This document shows positions 45,712 to 57,590 of a stretch of 64,000 bases of DNA, one piece after another. Source of the DNA: Medicago truncatula (lineage: Eukaryota > Streptophyta > Magnoliopsida > Fabales > Fabaceae); contig NC_053047.1 in the NCBI RefSeq assembly GCF_003473485.1, positions 13,356,001-13,420,000 on the forward strand, in the 5' to 3' direction. Both the position numbers and the translations under genes were made by a program. Every line of letters starts with the position of its first letter. Positions within the stretch are counted from its first letter, which is position 1. Under the pieces are notes generated by a model. It had not been told where the DNA came from. It was given only the letters and a program-made list of their open reading frames with translations, and did not search any database.

Positions 45712-48700
45712 ATGAAGTATTTTTCTTTGTTGTCACCTCCACTTTTATACCTTCATCTCCTTTTTTTGCTTACCTTAAATTTAATGTGGTTTGGTCCAAA
45801 CAAAATTACGGCAGTGACTGCAATAGGAAACCAAACTGATCATTTGGCATTGCTCAAATTCAAAGAATCAATTTCTAGTGACCCATACAATGCTCTTGAA
45901 TCTTGGAATTCTTCCATCCATTTCTGCAAGTGGCAAGGAATCACATGCAGCCCCATGCATGAACGAGTTACAGAGTTGAGCCTAAAAAGATATCAGTTAC
46001 ATGGATCTTTATCTCCCCATGTTTGCAATCTCACTTTTCTGAAAACTCTCGACATTGGAGACAACAACTTCTTCGGAGAAATTCCACAGGAGTTGGGTCA
46101 GTTGCTACATTTGCAACGACTTTCTCTCAGCAATAACTCTTTTGTAGGTGAGATTCCAACAAACTTGACATATTGCTCCAATCTCAAATTATTGTTTTTG
46201 AATGGGAACCATCTCAATGGTAAAATACCAACTGAAATCGGCTCTTTGAAAAAGCTTCAAAGAATGACTGTTTGGAGAAACAAGTTAACTGGTGGAATCC
46301 CTTCATTCATAGGAAATCTTTCAAGCTTAACACGTCTATCAGCTTCTCGTAACAATTTTGAGGGAGATATTCCACAAGAAATATGTTGCTGCAAACACTT
46401 GACATTTTTAGCTTTGGGTGAGAACAATTTGTCCGGTAAGATTCCTTCTTGTCTTTATAATATCTCATCACTTATTGCCCTTGCGGTAACACAAAATAAC
46501 CTTCATGGCTCTTTTCCACCCAACATGTTCCACACCCTCCCCAATCTTCAAATATTCGATTTTGCAGCAAATCAATTCTCAGGTCCAATCCCTATTTCGA
46601 TTGCAAATGCTTCTGCCCTACAAATATTAGACTTAGGAGACAACATGAATTTGGTTGGACAAGTTCCAAGTCTAGGGAATTTACAAGACCTTTCCAATCT
46701 AAATTTGCAATCAAACAATTTAGGTAACATTTCAACTATGGATTTAGAATTTCTAAAATATTTGACTAATTGCAGTAAACTACACAAGCTTTCGATATCT
46801 TATAATAATTTTGGAGGCCATTTGCCAAATTCCATAGGGAATTTATCCACTGAACTTATTCAACTGTATATGGGGGATAATCAAATATCAGGAAAAATTC
46901 CTGCAGAATTTGGACGTCTAATTGGCTTAATTCTATTGACCATGGAGTCTAACTGCTTGGAGGGAATTATTCCAACTACTTTTGGGAAGTTCCAAAAGAT
47001 GCAGGTATTATATTTGTGGAAAAACAAGTTGTCAGGAGATATTCCACCGTTCATAGGGAATCTCAGTCAATTGTTTAAATTAGAATTAGATCATAACATG
47101 TTTCAAGGAAGTATTCCTCCAAGCATAGGAAACTGTCAAAATTTACAATATCTGTATCTTTTTCATAATAAGCTTAGAGGAACCATACCTGTAGAGGTTT
47201 TAAATATTTTTTCATTATTAGTATTAGACCTGTCACATAACTCTTTGAGCGGTACCTTACCAACAGAAGTGGGTATGTTAAAAAATATTGAAGATTTAGA
47301 TGTCTCTGAGAATCATCTATCTGGTGATATTCCGAGAGAAATTGGTGAATGTACAATCTTAGAATATATTCGTTTGCAAAGGAACATCTTCAATGGAACA
47401 ATACCGTCCTCTTTAGCTTCTCTCAAAGGTCTTCAATATTTAGACGTTTCAAGAAATCAATTGTCTGGATCAATTCCTGATGGTATGCAAAATATCTCTG
47501 TTTTAGAATATTTGAATGTTTCTTTTAACATATTGGAAGGAGAGGTACCGACAAATGGTGTATTTGGAAATGCAAGCCAAATAGAAGTGATTGGAAACAA
47601 AAAGCTTTGTGGAGGTATTTCCCATCTGCATCTACCACCATGCCCTATCAAGGGTAGGAAACATGCAAAGCAACACAAGTTCAGGTTGATAGCAGTGATA
47701 GTTAGTGCGGTTTCTTTTATTCTCATACTTTCATTTATCATAACTATCTACATGATGAGGAAAAGAAATCAAAAGAGATCTTTTGATTCACCTACAATTG
47801 ATCAACTAGCTAAGGTTTCATACCAAGAATTACATGTTGGAACCGATGGATTCTCAGATAGAAACTTGATCGGATCAGGAAGTTTTGGTTCCGTATACAG
47901 AGGAAATATTGTTTCAGAAGATAATGTTGTTGCAATAAAAGTCTTGAACCTCCAGAAAAAGGGAGCTCACAAGAGTTTCATTGTTGAATGTAACGCACTC
48001 AAAAATATTAGACACCGAAATTTGGTTAGGGTTTTAACATGTTGTTCTAGCACAAATTACAAAGGTCAAGAATTTAAAGCTCTAGTTTTTGAATACATGG
48101 AAAATGGAAGCTTAGAACAGTGGTTACATCCTCAAATTTTGAATGCGAGTCCTCCAACAACATTGAACCTTGGTCATAGATTAAACATCATCATCGATGT
48201 TGCTTCTGCATTACATTATCTTCATCGAGAATGTGAGCAGTTAATCCTTCACTGTGATCTAAAGCCAAGCAATGTCCTTCTTGATGGTGACATGGTTGCT
48301 CATGTGAGTGATTTTGGAATAGCAAGACTTGTCTCAACCATTTCCGGTACCTCTAATAAGAATACTAGCACAATTGGAATAAAAGGAACAGTTGGTTATG
48401 CTCCTCCGGGTATGTTTTAAATTCTTGAATCTTCCATTGTTTTTTTGAATCTTCATATGTTTCGGCGTAGTTATATATAATACCTTTTGTTACATGTTTT
48501 AGAGTATGGGATGGGTTCAGAAGTATCCACATGTGGTGACATGTATAGCTTTGGAATCCTTATGCTGGAAATGCTTACTGGTAGAAGACCCACTGATGAA
48601 CTTTTTGAAGATGGTCAAAATCTGCATAACTTTGTTACAAATTCATTTCCTGATAATCTAATAAAGATGTTGGATCCACATCTTTTACCAAGAGCTGAAG

Positions 48701-48906
48701 ATGGAGCAAGAGAAGATGGAAATCATGAGATTCTTATTCCAACTGTAGAGGAGTGCTTAGTTTCACTTTTTAGGATTGGACTTTTATGTTCATTGGAATC
48801 ACCAAAAGAAAGAATGAATATTGTCGATGTCACTAGAGAGCTTACCACAATCCAGAAGGTCTTTCTAGCTGGTGAGATGAATATTCTTATATGTTTGTTT
48901 ATTTGA
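45712..48906 (+). CDS. LRR receptor-like kinase, subfamily XII type (RLK3)
   Basis: Two exons, 45712-48409 and 48503-48906, with a 93-bp GT-AG intron; 1,033 residues. Signal peptide, LRRNT_2 ('DHLALLKFKESI'), about 20 LRRs, a TM helix ('FRLIAVIVSAVSFILILSF') and a kinase with 'IGSGSFGSV', 'VAIK', 'HCDLKPSN' (non-RD) and 'SDFGIA'. No stop or frameshift was found. The C-terminus differs from RLK1: a 4-base loss (CTGA) removes the ancestral stop after 'LAGEMN' and the frame continues for 8 codons to TGA at 48904-48906, adding a short hydrophobic tail (ILICLFI). Differences to RLK1 cluster in the LRRs ('WRNKLTGGIP', 'FEGDIPQEICC'), where ligand binding is expected. A membrane immune-receptor-like role is inferred from the family. 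Confidence 0.93.
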
Positions 48907-49700
48907 ATCATAACTAACTCATTAATTGGTTATGGAATTAGAATTTTATTTTTATCATCTTATTGTGCATTTCAAAATTCCCAAACTATAAAATATAATG
49001 GTAATAATGACCTTCTTGATTTTAATTTCAGGTTTTGAACAAAATTTCTAAGTCAATTTGTGGAGTTATTCAATGGTTTGGGTGGTCAGCTGGAATCACA
49101 TGTGGTAATGCTTTGTTATTTTCTAATTTCAACATACATTCTCTATAAAAAAAAATATATATATGTTGTTTGTATTGCTTTCTAATTAAATAATGTGAGA
49201 ATTGATAATTCTCCCATATTTATCTTCATTCTCATAAGAATTGTCACTGTAGTTAATTCAATGGGTGTCGATTTAATCATATCTTGATTATAAAAATTGT
49301 TCAATTCCTAAGTATCTTAAAATATATTTGCCCAAATAAAACAATAAACATTTCATTGTGAAATGATTTTACTTCTTATTACTAAATATGAATGAGTTAC
49401 TTACTTCGCAGTTAGAATCGAACTTAATTTTAAACTCTAAAGTCAATAATGTTAATCATAAAAAATAGTAGATCAATATGCATAAGTGTACCTGAATTCA
49501 TGATCAGATAAAGTTGATGTGATATGTCTTACTAAATCAATACACATTCTCAGTGAAAGAACCCTTTATTACTCTCTCTATCTCTTTCTGATGATGGGAT
49601 GTCAACAACAACTACTAGTATGTGTGACGTAGGGACCATGACCTCTTTATTTATAGAACCCAATTATGGTTCATTATTGGTATTTTTATTTTATCCTTTG
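48907..49700 (+). repeat. RLK3 3' flank, duplicated unit
   Basis: Matches 39720-40540 after RLK2 and, in its first 450 bp, 23370-23832 after RLK1. It includes the UTR acceptor-like TTTTAATTTCAG (about 49030). Homology fades at about 49700. Confidence 0.75.
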
Positions 49701-50260
49701 ATAAATGTAGAATTACCCATTAGTCTATAGACATTAAAGGCTCACACTCTATTAGATACTCATAAGCCCAATTTAGCCAAACCTTATTAGATAACATTAA
49801 ATGGACCTAATTTAAGTGACAATCAACAATATAAAATTATTCGTATATAAGGCCAATGTTGGATTATTAATAGAATAATCTCCCACTTGGACTATATTTG
49901 CAACCTTATAATTATGCATTGCAAAAATTATCTCTATGAGCTAAAATGACTCTTATTATTGAATGTATTTATAACCAACCCAGTCCATTAATCATGCCAA
50001 CATAGGATCAAAACAGCCATCGTAACTTGTTTCGGACTTGCCAAGGCCCAATCCAACTAAGTTCTAGTATAACCCAAGTTTACTAAGTGGGTGACACCGT
50101 ACGATGGACACGCCCTAAACCTACTGGGTTATGGTACGGGTCGTGAGTTCCTCACCAATGGTCTAAAAGTTACTCACATCCGTACAAGCTGAGAGCTCCT
50201 CACCACCATGAGTGTTACTCATGTCCGTTGATGGACGATTTGACAAGTACATAAAATAGA
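49701..50260. other. Unassigned intergenic sequence
   Basis: About 560 bp. It contains two short related blocks ('gagttcctcaccaatggtctaaaagttactcac' type, near 50147 and 50192) but no ORF of interest. Confidence 0.3.
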
Positions 50261-50261
50261 A

Positions 50262-50880
50262 GTAATAAAGTCATAAGTTACCGTCTCCATAAAGATTGTC
50301 GTTCAACTTGGTAATTAGAGAAATTTCTTAAAAGTAAAAAAAATAAAAGAGATAAAGTGTAGGATTTTAATTGTCCTTCCCAATGCGAGATAAGGTTAGT
50401 CCGATTAAGATGGTAACGACGATTAGGGTATCCTTGAATCCATCCTCCTTTCTTTATTGGAATTAAAACAGTTACCATCTTCACTCCAATCTTCACTTGC
50501 TATGTTTCAGCATCTTTTTCCTTAACCACCATTATAAAACTTTATCCCTTTGGGTTATCTAAGGTAGCTCTTGAGAATCATACTCTAGACATGTTGGCAA
50601 GTTGCATAGAAATTCGCCCAATTTGTGTCTCGAGATTCTTGATTGAAGCATCATTATTTCTTTGACCTTCTTCTTGATTCTTCGAGATATCTTCAATTTG
50701 ACTTTATATTTTTTGAATGTATTGGGTTAGCATCTCTTCCAAGCTCTTTTTAAGTGGTTTTTGATTTGATGTTTGAGATGGATTAAGGGAATTATTTCTT
50801 CTCCATGAGAAATTTGGATGTTCTTCCCAGTTGGGGTTATTAGTGTTAGAGTATGGCCTTTTGCAATTTTCATTTTTTAC
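50262..50880 (-). mobile_element. Decayed Athila-like Ty3/gypsy fragment (leader and gag C-terminus)
   Basis: 50265-50480 is a diverged copy of the leader-like block found twice at about 56895-57125 and 59085-59300 ('gttaYcgtctcc...gattRtc.ttcaactYggtaatt'). 50590-50860 on the minus strand reads '...NWEEHPNFSWRRNNSLNPSQ', then 'LEEMLTQYIQKI', a stop, and 'LETQIGRISMQLANM'. This is the C-terminal gag region of Athila-type elements (HPNFSW motif). It holds at least one stop codon. The remainder of the element is not adjacent. Confidence 0.65.
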
Positions 50881-51520
50881 CGAGTTTTAAAATAAATAAA
50901 AAAAGTATGAGTTTCGTTGTTGCCTTGTGTGAACACCCATGCACTTAACTTCCTCCTTGGATAACCTTATTGAATCAATGTTTTTAGTGATTATGGTTCA
51001 GACAATTTCTAGTTCAACACTATAAATATGGTTTAGACAATTCAACAAACACCAGTGTGTAATTTGCAGCATGTTTTGATTCAATCTTTAAAGCTATAAT
51101 TTCATTGAAATACACAAACTTCGTTGTTCAAATTTCATAAAAGATTGATTTTATTAAATGACAAAATCCAGCAAATTTTATGTTTTTGCATAAAATTTTC
51201 TACACAATTTATAATAACACAAAATAAAAGAGAGGGATGAAAAGAACACAAGAATTAGTTTAGGAAGTTCTCCAAGTGTATTTGCTATGGGTACATGTAC
51301 CTCTAATTTCAAATGGAATTGAGATATTGATTTGCTTATGCAATAAGTGTATACAAGAAGAAAACATTACATCAAAATTAAAACCCTATTGAATCTTCAA
51401 TCCCTAGATGATGGCGATGATGAACTTTCTTCTTCCCAGCCCATGTTCTTCAACCAAGATCAAGTACCAAAATTGTTCAAACAATCCTCTGTTTGTTACT
51501 TCTGTGCAATTAAGTTTAGG
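50881..51520. other. Unassigned intergenic sequence
   Basis: About 640 bp, AT-rich. A 73-codon ORF at 51347-51568 runs into the inverted repeat and has no recognisable similarity. Confidence 0.3.
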
Positions 51521-51529
51521 AAGCCTAAA

Positions 51530-52285
51530 GTGATTCGATTCATACATCATACTTCCTTTGATATATAAATTAATTTACTATTTTTTCTTTGATGCCAAGC
51601 TGTAGTTTTTCTTCTATTTGAAAGAAGTAACTCGGTGTTTCTGGTATCCAGATTGAAAGGATTTTCACCTTCATTGTTGAAAATGCGGGCTCACTCCAAA
51701 ACTTGTGACTGCCAAGATGCAATATGAACGATTATGCAGTGGAACAAATAAACCAAAAGATTTCAATGATTTCCATCTTAGATTTGAGATACTGCATCAA
51801 AATTGGTGGTAATTCTATATAAACAATCGAGAAGAACTTCAAACATTTGGAAGTTTTCTGTCGTAATATGCATCTGATAGAAACTTTGAGAAAACCCTTT
51901 GAAGATAACATCTTCACAGGGTTTTCTAGAAGTTTCTAACAGATGCATATTGTGACTGAAAACTTCCAAGCATTTGTAGTTCTTGTTGATTGTTTCTATA
52001 GCATTGCCACCAATCTATTTGTTGCAAATCTAAGATGGAAATCATTGAAAGCTTTCGGTTTATTTGTTGCACTGCAAAATTGTTCATATTGTATCATGGA
52101 ATGCACAAGTCTTGGAGAGAGCCAACATTTTCAGTAATGGAGGTAAAAACCCTTTCAGCATGGATACCAGAAACATTGAGTTACTTCTTACAAATAGAAG
52201 AAAAACTACGACTTGGCATCAAAGAAAAGACAATAAATCAATTTATACATCAAAGAAAATATGAAGTATGATTGAATCAGTCGAG
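51530..52285. repeat. Long inverted repeat (about 375-bp arms, 3-bp loop)
   Basis: The left arm (about 51530-51906) is the reverse complement of the right arm (51910-52285), roughly 85% by eye with several small bulges. The centre is GAAGAT-AAC-ATCTTC at 51901-51915, so the loop is only 3 nt. Blocks that pair include 'tttctttgatgccaag', 'tttctggtatcca', 'aacaaataaacc' and 'atgatttccatcttagat'. Small ORFs in the arms are mirror images and not convincing genes. RNA from either strand would fold into a near-complete hairpin. The identity of the arm sequence is unknown. The right arm and part of the left arm recur at 57233-57830. Confidence 0.85.
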
Positions 52286-52379
52286 TCTTTGAACTGGTTT
52301 TTTTTTGTACGAGGTATTCATACAACACAATCAATTATATAACAAGTGTACCATATAATATTTTACCACAATTCATATT

Positions 52380-53170
52380 TGTTAATTTATATCCATATCT
52401 TACAACATCTTGAGCTTGATTATCACCCCGTTTGCTCATTTCCTCTTTTTGTGAGAGAACATCTTCGAGCTTCTAGTTGAGTAATGAGCGCATCTTTCTC
52501 ATGATTATAATTCATGGGAGGGGTTGGTTGCAAGTATCTGTTGAATTTTTTTCATAAGAATATTACTATATCATTTAGAAACTTTTGAATTAAACATATC
52601 TATGATTATGATCTTAATTGAATGATCTAGGAACCTTCACACATTCGATATGCAATCAAGATAATCACAAATTTACACAACCGTATGTTCGATCTTAACA
52701 TAAATATTGAAATTCATTTTAAAAAATGGATCTAAAACAAAAAATGAAAATACACACTATCTAGTCAAAATAGGATCAAAAACATTACAATAATTATAAA
52801 TCAAGCAGAGGATTGATGCTTTTAAATTGATCATAATTTCTAAATTATCATAAAATAAATTAATTCAAAATAAAATATAATAGATTTAGGAGATTATATA
52901 TTAATTTAATAATTATTAAAAATTTAAATCAAATAATGTTTCTTTTAGGCTTACCTTTTTCCGATATTTAATCAAATAAATTATAGCCGTCAGAGATTTG
53001 TCATGGAGATCGCAAAAACTAAAAATATAGTCCACGGATCTTGTTGTCTCCTCGCTGTAGATCTAGTAGAAAAAAACCATAAGATTAAAGAAGGGAAAAT
53101 AATCCAATAAAAACTATATATCAATATATGACTAAATAAGATAAAAGTCCTTAGGTTGAATACACACTTG
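52380..53170 (-). other. Conserved non-repeat stretch of unit 1, possible decayed gene piece
   Basis: The minus strand of 52390-52560 and the equivalent 57890-58080 carry a 77-codon ORF in unit 2 ('MNYNHEKYALITPLEARRCS'). In unit 1 it is broken by a 4-bp insertion ('ggttggttgc') and other changes. I do not recognise the protein. The unit-1 stretch 52981-53130 (equivalent to 58264-58412) is also closely conserved. Sequence between them in unit 1 (52720-52980) is missing in unit 2. Confidence 0.3.
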
Positions 53171-53176
53171 TATATA

Positions 53177-56100
53177 TATATTGTTATCACGATTTTGGGG
53201 TATCAAGTCATTAATTAGGCTTGAACCTTTCAATCTTTGATATTCTCTATTTTTTCTTGGGAAGGGTAAAATTGAGAAAACCTTTAGAAACTCTAAGTTC
53301 GGGGGTCGTTTTCGTTACGGGAAGGTGTTAGGCACCCGTAACGACTATAGTATTCTATAGGAACCGCTTTCCTAGCTTTATGTCTACGCTTTATTTTTAT
53401 GCTTATTTATTGAAAAGAAAGTTTATTTTGTTTAAGAATGGAGGGAGGAAACGTTTGAGATTTTATTTTATTGGACTTGGAGAGGTTTTGACCTCTTGCC
53501 TACATACCCTTTTAAGGGATCAAAATTCCATGTAGTTCTCTCTCAAAAATATTTTTGTGTGTTTCAATTGATTTTAAGTTTTGAAAAAATGGTTTTAAAG
53601 AAGGGAAAGAGGCCGTAAAGGCATGAGAGAAGAAAATGGTGAATGGTTGGTTCAATTATTAAAAAAAGTCTAAGTTGGAATTAGAGTTCATTTGAGTTTT
53701 TCTTAAGAAAATGAAGGGAAAATTCAATGGAGTTTCGACTCCAAGCTTTATTATGAAAAAAAATAATTCAAGTGATGGAATTTGCTTATTTAAAAAAGAA
53801 TATTTTCCTAAGTATCGCGTTCCCTAAGCATACATCTAAAGCGGTAAATCATCATACAACGTGTGTGCGTGTCGGTGCTTGTGTCGGTGTACATCATTAG
53901 AGTCCATTGTCCGTTACATTGGCCCTAGTTTACATTCTATGGTCTTGCAAGAAATTAAAAAAGAGAAATTGAAACTACCTAAATTTACATGCCAACTTTA
54001 ACATAGAAATTGAAGGGTAAAAATGCCTAAACTACAAGAAATTGAGATGGAGGTGGTAGAATGCTTATGAAATGCATGAAACATGAAGTAAAAAGGTTAG
54101 TAAAATGGGGTGTAAAATGATAGAACAAGTGAGCAAAGGAATACGAGATAAACGGTAAAAATGTCAACAATAACCAAAATGTAAAAAAGAAACACATTAC
54201 TTGCAACACAAGAAACTAACAAATCACATCAAAAACAGTAAAACAAACACATGATCAGAGGCATATTCATCACAAAATAGCATATCAATCATTCATACCA
54301 TGCCAAGATCTCATGAACAATTATAGCAAGAAAATTCACAAGTTTAGACAAAGAAAGGGAGCAAATCAATCAAGAAAACATCACATATGTTTTTATCATT
54401 TTTTAACATGTAAAAACATCACAAAAATATCAAAAATGCATCAAGAAACACATAGAAATTTTTAGGAATTTTTACAAGAAAATTTGAGCACACAGGAGGT
54501 TCACATAGCAAAACAGAGGGTGCACATAGCAAGAAATAGCAAAAACGCAGGAAACCACAGGGAAAAAAAAGGCCCAAGCCCAAGCCTATTGGACCTGGAC
54601 ACTCAGGGAGCGTTGGATTGATCCAGGGGATGAAACCCTAGGTCTAACGGCCAAGATCAAGGGAAAATGGACCGGACTTGGACCGGTCCGGTTCAGTGGC
54701 CTATATATATGTGGAGGCACCGGTTTATTTCATTTGCTACTCCCATTTCTCTCTCTAACTCTCACCTTCTCTCACTTGGTTCTTGTCTTCTCTTTTCTCT
54801 CCTCGCCGGTTTCTGCAGGAAACGGCCGGAGAGGATGAAGATCGGCCGGAACCTTCAAAGGTCCGCCGGAATCTTCATCTTCTCCGGCGAGAACTCCAGG
54901 TTCCGGTTGACCTAAGTTTCCAGATCTAACCCAAACTAACCCTAAACCACTCGTCTCTTCATTCTAAACACGAATTTGATATCAGAATTTGCATGCAAGC
55001 TTGGAATCGATGTAGATCGGAGAATTTGTTTACGGTTTTCAAAGATTTTTTTAGGTTTTCGGTTTTTTGAAAGAAACTTCTTGAAACTCCGCTGATCTAC
55101 ATTGATTCAGTCTTGTTGATGTTTTTGAGAAAGAAAGTGAAGTTTAAGTGTTACCTGTGGTTTTAATCGGAGATTTCGAACCGGAATCTTCAGAAAAAGC
55201 TTGAATCTGATTCTGTTTGTTGATTTCTTACTTTAAAACCGAAAATAAATCGGTGTTGTTCCTTCTTCTTCTTCACCGGTTCAATTTCTTCATCTTCTTT
55301 CCCTCTTCTTCTTCACTGATTCTCTGTGATCGGTGCTGGAGTTTATCACCGATTGGTGATGAATTCGCGCCTTGAATTGCAGAGAAACCGGTTCAATGAT
55401 GATGATTCCTTGATGAATCTCTGAGAACTGTAGCGAATTTGATGAATTTGTTGGTGAATTGTGGTTCTGGAAAGCTAGGGTTTGAAGATTGTTCTTCACG
55501 TTCTTGGTGATTTTGGATTTTGATCCTAACTGAAAAGAGAGAGAAATTTCTCTCTGTCTGTGATGTGGCGTGTATTGTGTGGCTCTCTGTGGCACTGTGC
55601 ACTATTTATAAGCTGCCAAGTGTGATCCTGGACCAATGAAATGGTGACACCTGTAATTTGGACATAACAAACTCGGCCTTGTACCATTTGGACTTGGGGA
55701 CCTTTCTGCAAAATAAGAAAATTGAAGGACTGGACTGCAATTTACAGAAAAGGACCAAAAAATGCAATTTTAAAAAGTATTGGACTAAAATGCAATTTTA
55801 GAAACTGTTTCAGGGACTAAAATGCAATTAAAATAAAATTGGACAAAACGTAAAGAGAAACCTAGAATAAAATCAACAAAAGGACTAAAATGAACCAATT
55901 ACAAAAATGAGGTGTTTTAAAATACCTCTTTGTCGAAATTTCAACAGGAAAAGACCAAAATGCCCCTAGGGACTAAACTGACTCAAATGCAATTTTGAAA
56001 TGGGTTTTTTTTTACAAAGACTTAACAATGATTTATACAGTCGAATTGAAAAGACTTAGAGACAAATACAGGGACAAAAATGGGTTCCACTGCAGGAAAT

Positions 56101-56349
56101 GACCAAAATACCTTTTTGTATGATTTTTTGCAGATGCTTTGAAATAAAATGCAAGAAAGACACTTTGGATGGTTTTATGCAAGAAAATCAAAGACAAAAT
56201 CATGATTGAAAATACTTCGGGACAGAGACAGTAAAATATGCAGGTGAAACAAAGTAAAGATTCAGAGTAAAACAGAAGTAAATTGACAAATATCAGTGGT
56301 GGAAAAGCAATTTGGATGAGTATTTTTAGGTCCAAAATCAGGGTATAGC

Positions 56350-56355
<6 letters not shown>
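53177..56355 (+). mobile_element. Solo LTR, gypsy-type (Ogre/Tat-like suspected), 3,169 bp
   Basis: The LTR is 53182-56350. It begins TGTTATCACGATTTTGG and ends CAAAATCAGGGTATAGCA, so the ends are imperfect inverted copies of each other (TG...CA). The TSD TATAT lies at 53177-53181 and 56351-56355; the target is (TA)n, so it is weakly diagnostic alone, but unit 2 lacks the whole block. It contains GGAAGGTGTTAGGCACC (about 53321), a CTATATATATG promoter box (about 54703) followed by a CT-rich leader, and many 'aaaatgcaattttag/ggactaaaatg' words in its last 700 bp. ORFs inside (for example 54667-54915 and 55290-55595) are not genes. Confidence 0.85.
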
Positions 56356-56390
<35 letters not shown>

Positions 56391-56410
56391 TATAGAGATA
56401 GAGAGAGAGG
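56351..56410. repeat. (TA)n-(GA)n microsatellite
   Basis: About 18 bp of TA repeat followed by a longer GA/GATA-type run. The shorter equivalent at 58571-58592 in unit 2 shows that the locus varies in length. Confidence 0.9.
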
Positions 56411-57232
56411 ATGAATGTAAGCAGCGCCGATTGCTTGTATTGTAACAGATAACCTAGGAACACATTTATAAATAGGTCATTTGAGGAGTTGTTGGTGTAA
56501 ATAGGTTAGGTTTCATTGACGGGCTTCACGAGTCCAAGAAGTATAGTGGATATATGGGCTCCTTCATTATATCTTGTTTGGACAAGGCCGACCTTTTCAC
56601 TACATATCCTTTTCTGATTAAGAATTTCTTTTCCCATCTTGTACCCTTCTCCTACGCCCTATTTTTTTTACAAAAATGACCATGAGATTTTCGGATTCTA
56701 TAATCCGAAATGAATTTTACCCCTATTTTGAGGTGGAAAAAAGAGTTCTCACCAATTCATATTTTATAATCTCAAAATCCCAAAAATTAGGGCGTGTTCT
56801 TTTTTTTTTTTTTTTTGGACTGTACAATCTGAACACCTCCTAAACACCTAGATGGTGTAAAATTCGGCAAGTGTACCAAAATATATCGTGTAACATAGTA
56901 GTAAGTTATCGTCTCCGTAGGGATTATCATTCAACTCGGTAATTGGCGGCATTTATTAGAAGTAGAGAATTTAGAAAAGATGAAGTGGTTTGTGAGGTTT
57001 TAATTGACTTGTCAAATACAAGAATAGGTATGTGGTTCAGAAGTATAATCGCGATTAGAGAATCCTTGAATCCCCCTTCATTATTTGTTGGAATTAACTC
57101 GGTTAATTATTAGTTTATGACCTAACTTTCGATTTAAGAAAGTAGAACATGTTGCCGTGATGAATCTGCAGAAGCTTAATTTTAATATCGCCACAATTCA
57201 ATTAGTTACAATTGTGAAATTCCCCTTCATTG
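56411..57232 (-). repeat. Athila-like LTR/leader block, first copy
   Basis: Matches 58590-59410 closely. It contains 'agcagcgccgattg', 'gggcttcacgagtcca', two 'ttYtataatccgaaa' phrases, and 'gtgtaccaaaatatatcgtg...gttatcgtctccgtagggatt', which resembles the leader of Athila-type elements. No coding sequence. Confidence 0.5.
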
Positions 57233-57590
57233 ATTATGCAGTGGAACAAATAAACCAAAAGATTTAATTGATTTCCATCTTAGATTTGAGATACGGCATC
57301 AAAATCGGTGGTAATTCTATATAAACAATCGAGAAGAACTTCAAACATTTGGAAGTTTTATGTCGTAATATGCATCTGATAGAAACTTTGAGAAAACCCT
57401 TTGAAGATAACATCTTCAAAGGGTTTTCTAGAAGTTTCTAACAGATGCATATTGTGACTGAAAACTTCCAAGCATTTGTAGTTCTTGTCGATTGTTTATA
57501 TAGCATTGCCACCAATGTTGATGCGGTGTCTCAAATCTAAGATGGAAATCATTGAAAGCTTTCGGTTTATTTGTTGCACTGCAAAATTGT
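57233..57590. repeat. Shortened inverted repeat (second copy)
   Basis: Arms of about 175 bp around GAAGAT-AAC-ATCTTC (57403-57417). The central 30 bp are a perfect palindrome here (…aaccctttgaagat…atcttcaaagggtt…), slightly better than in the first copy. The remaining right arm (57591-57830) has lost its partner. Confidence 0.85.

Larger units (their letters stand above)
51733..57232. repeat. Tandem duplication, unit 1 (contains a solo LTR)
   Basis: 51733-53181 matches 57233-58440, and 56356-57225 matches 58575-59410. Unit 1 (minus its 3.17-kb LTR) is about 2.3 kb and unit 2 about 2.2 kb, head to tail. The junction is near 57232, where the AAATTCCcc end of unit 1 meets GATTATGCAGTGG. Unit 1 starts inside the left arm of the inverted repeat. 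Confidence 0.8.

Noticed and set aside
52035-52271. 78-codon ORF in the right arm of the hairpin (also 57485-57778) as a coding gene
   Set aside because: Left-arm counterparts exist as mirror ORFs, no domain is recognisable, and the frames overlap another equally long ORF. The inverted-repeat structure is the more convincing signal.
54667-54915. 82-codon ORF after a good TATA box and CT-rich leader, looking like a small gene
   Set aside because: It lies inside the 3.17-kb solo LTR. The promoter is that of the LTR and the ORF has no recognisable similarity.
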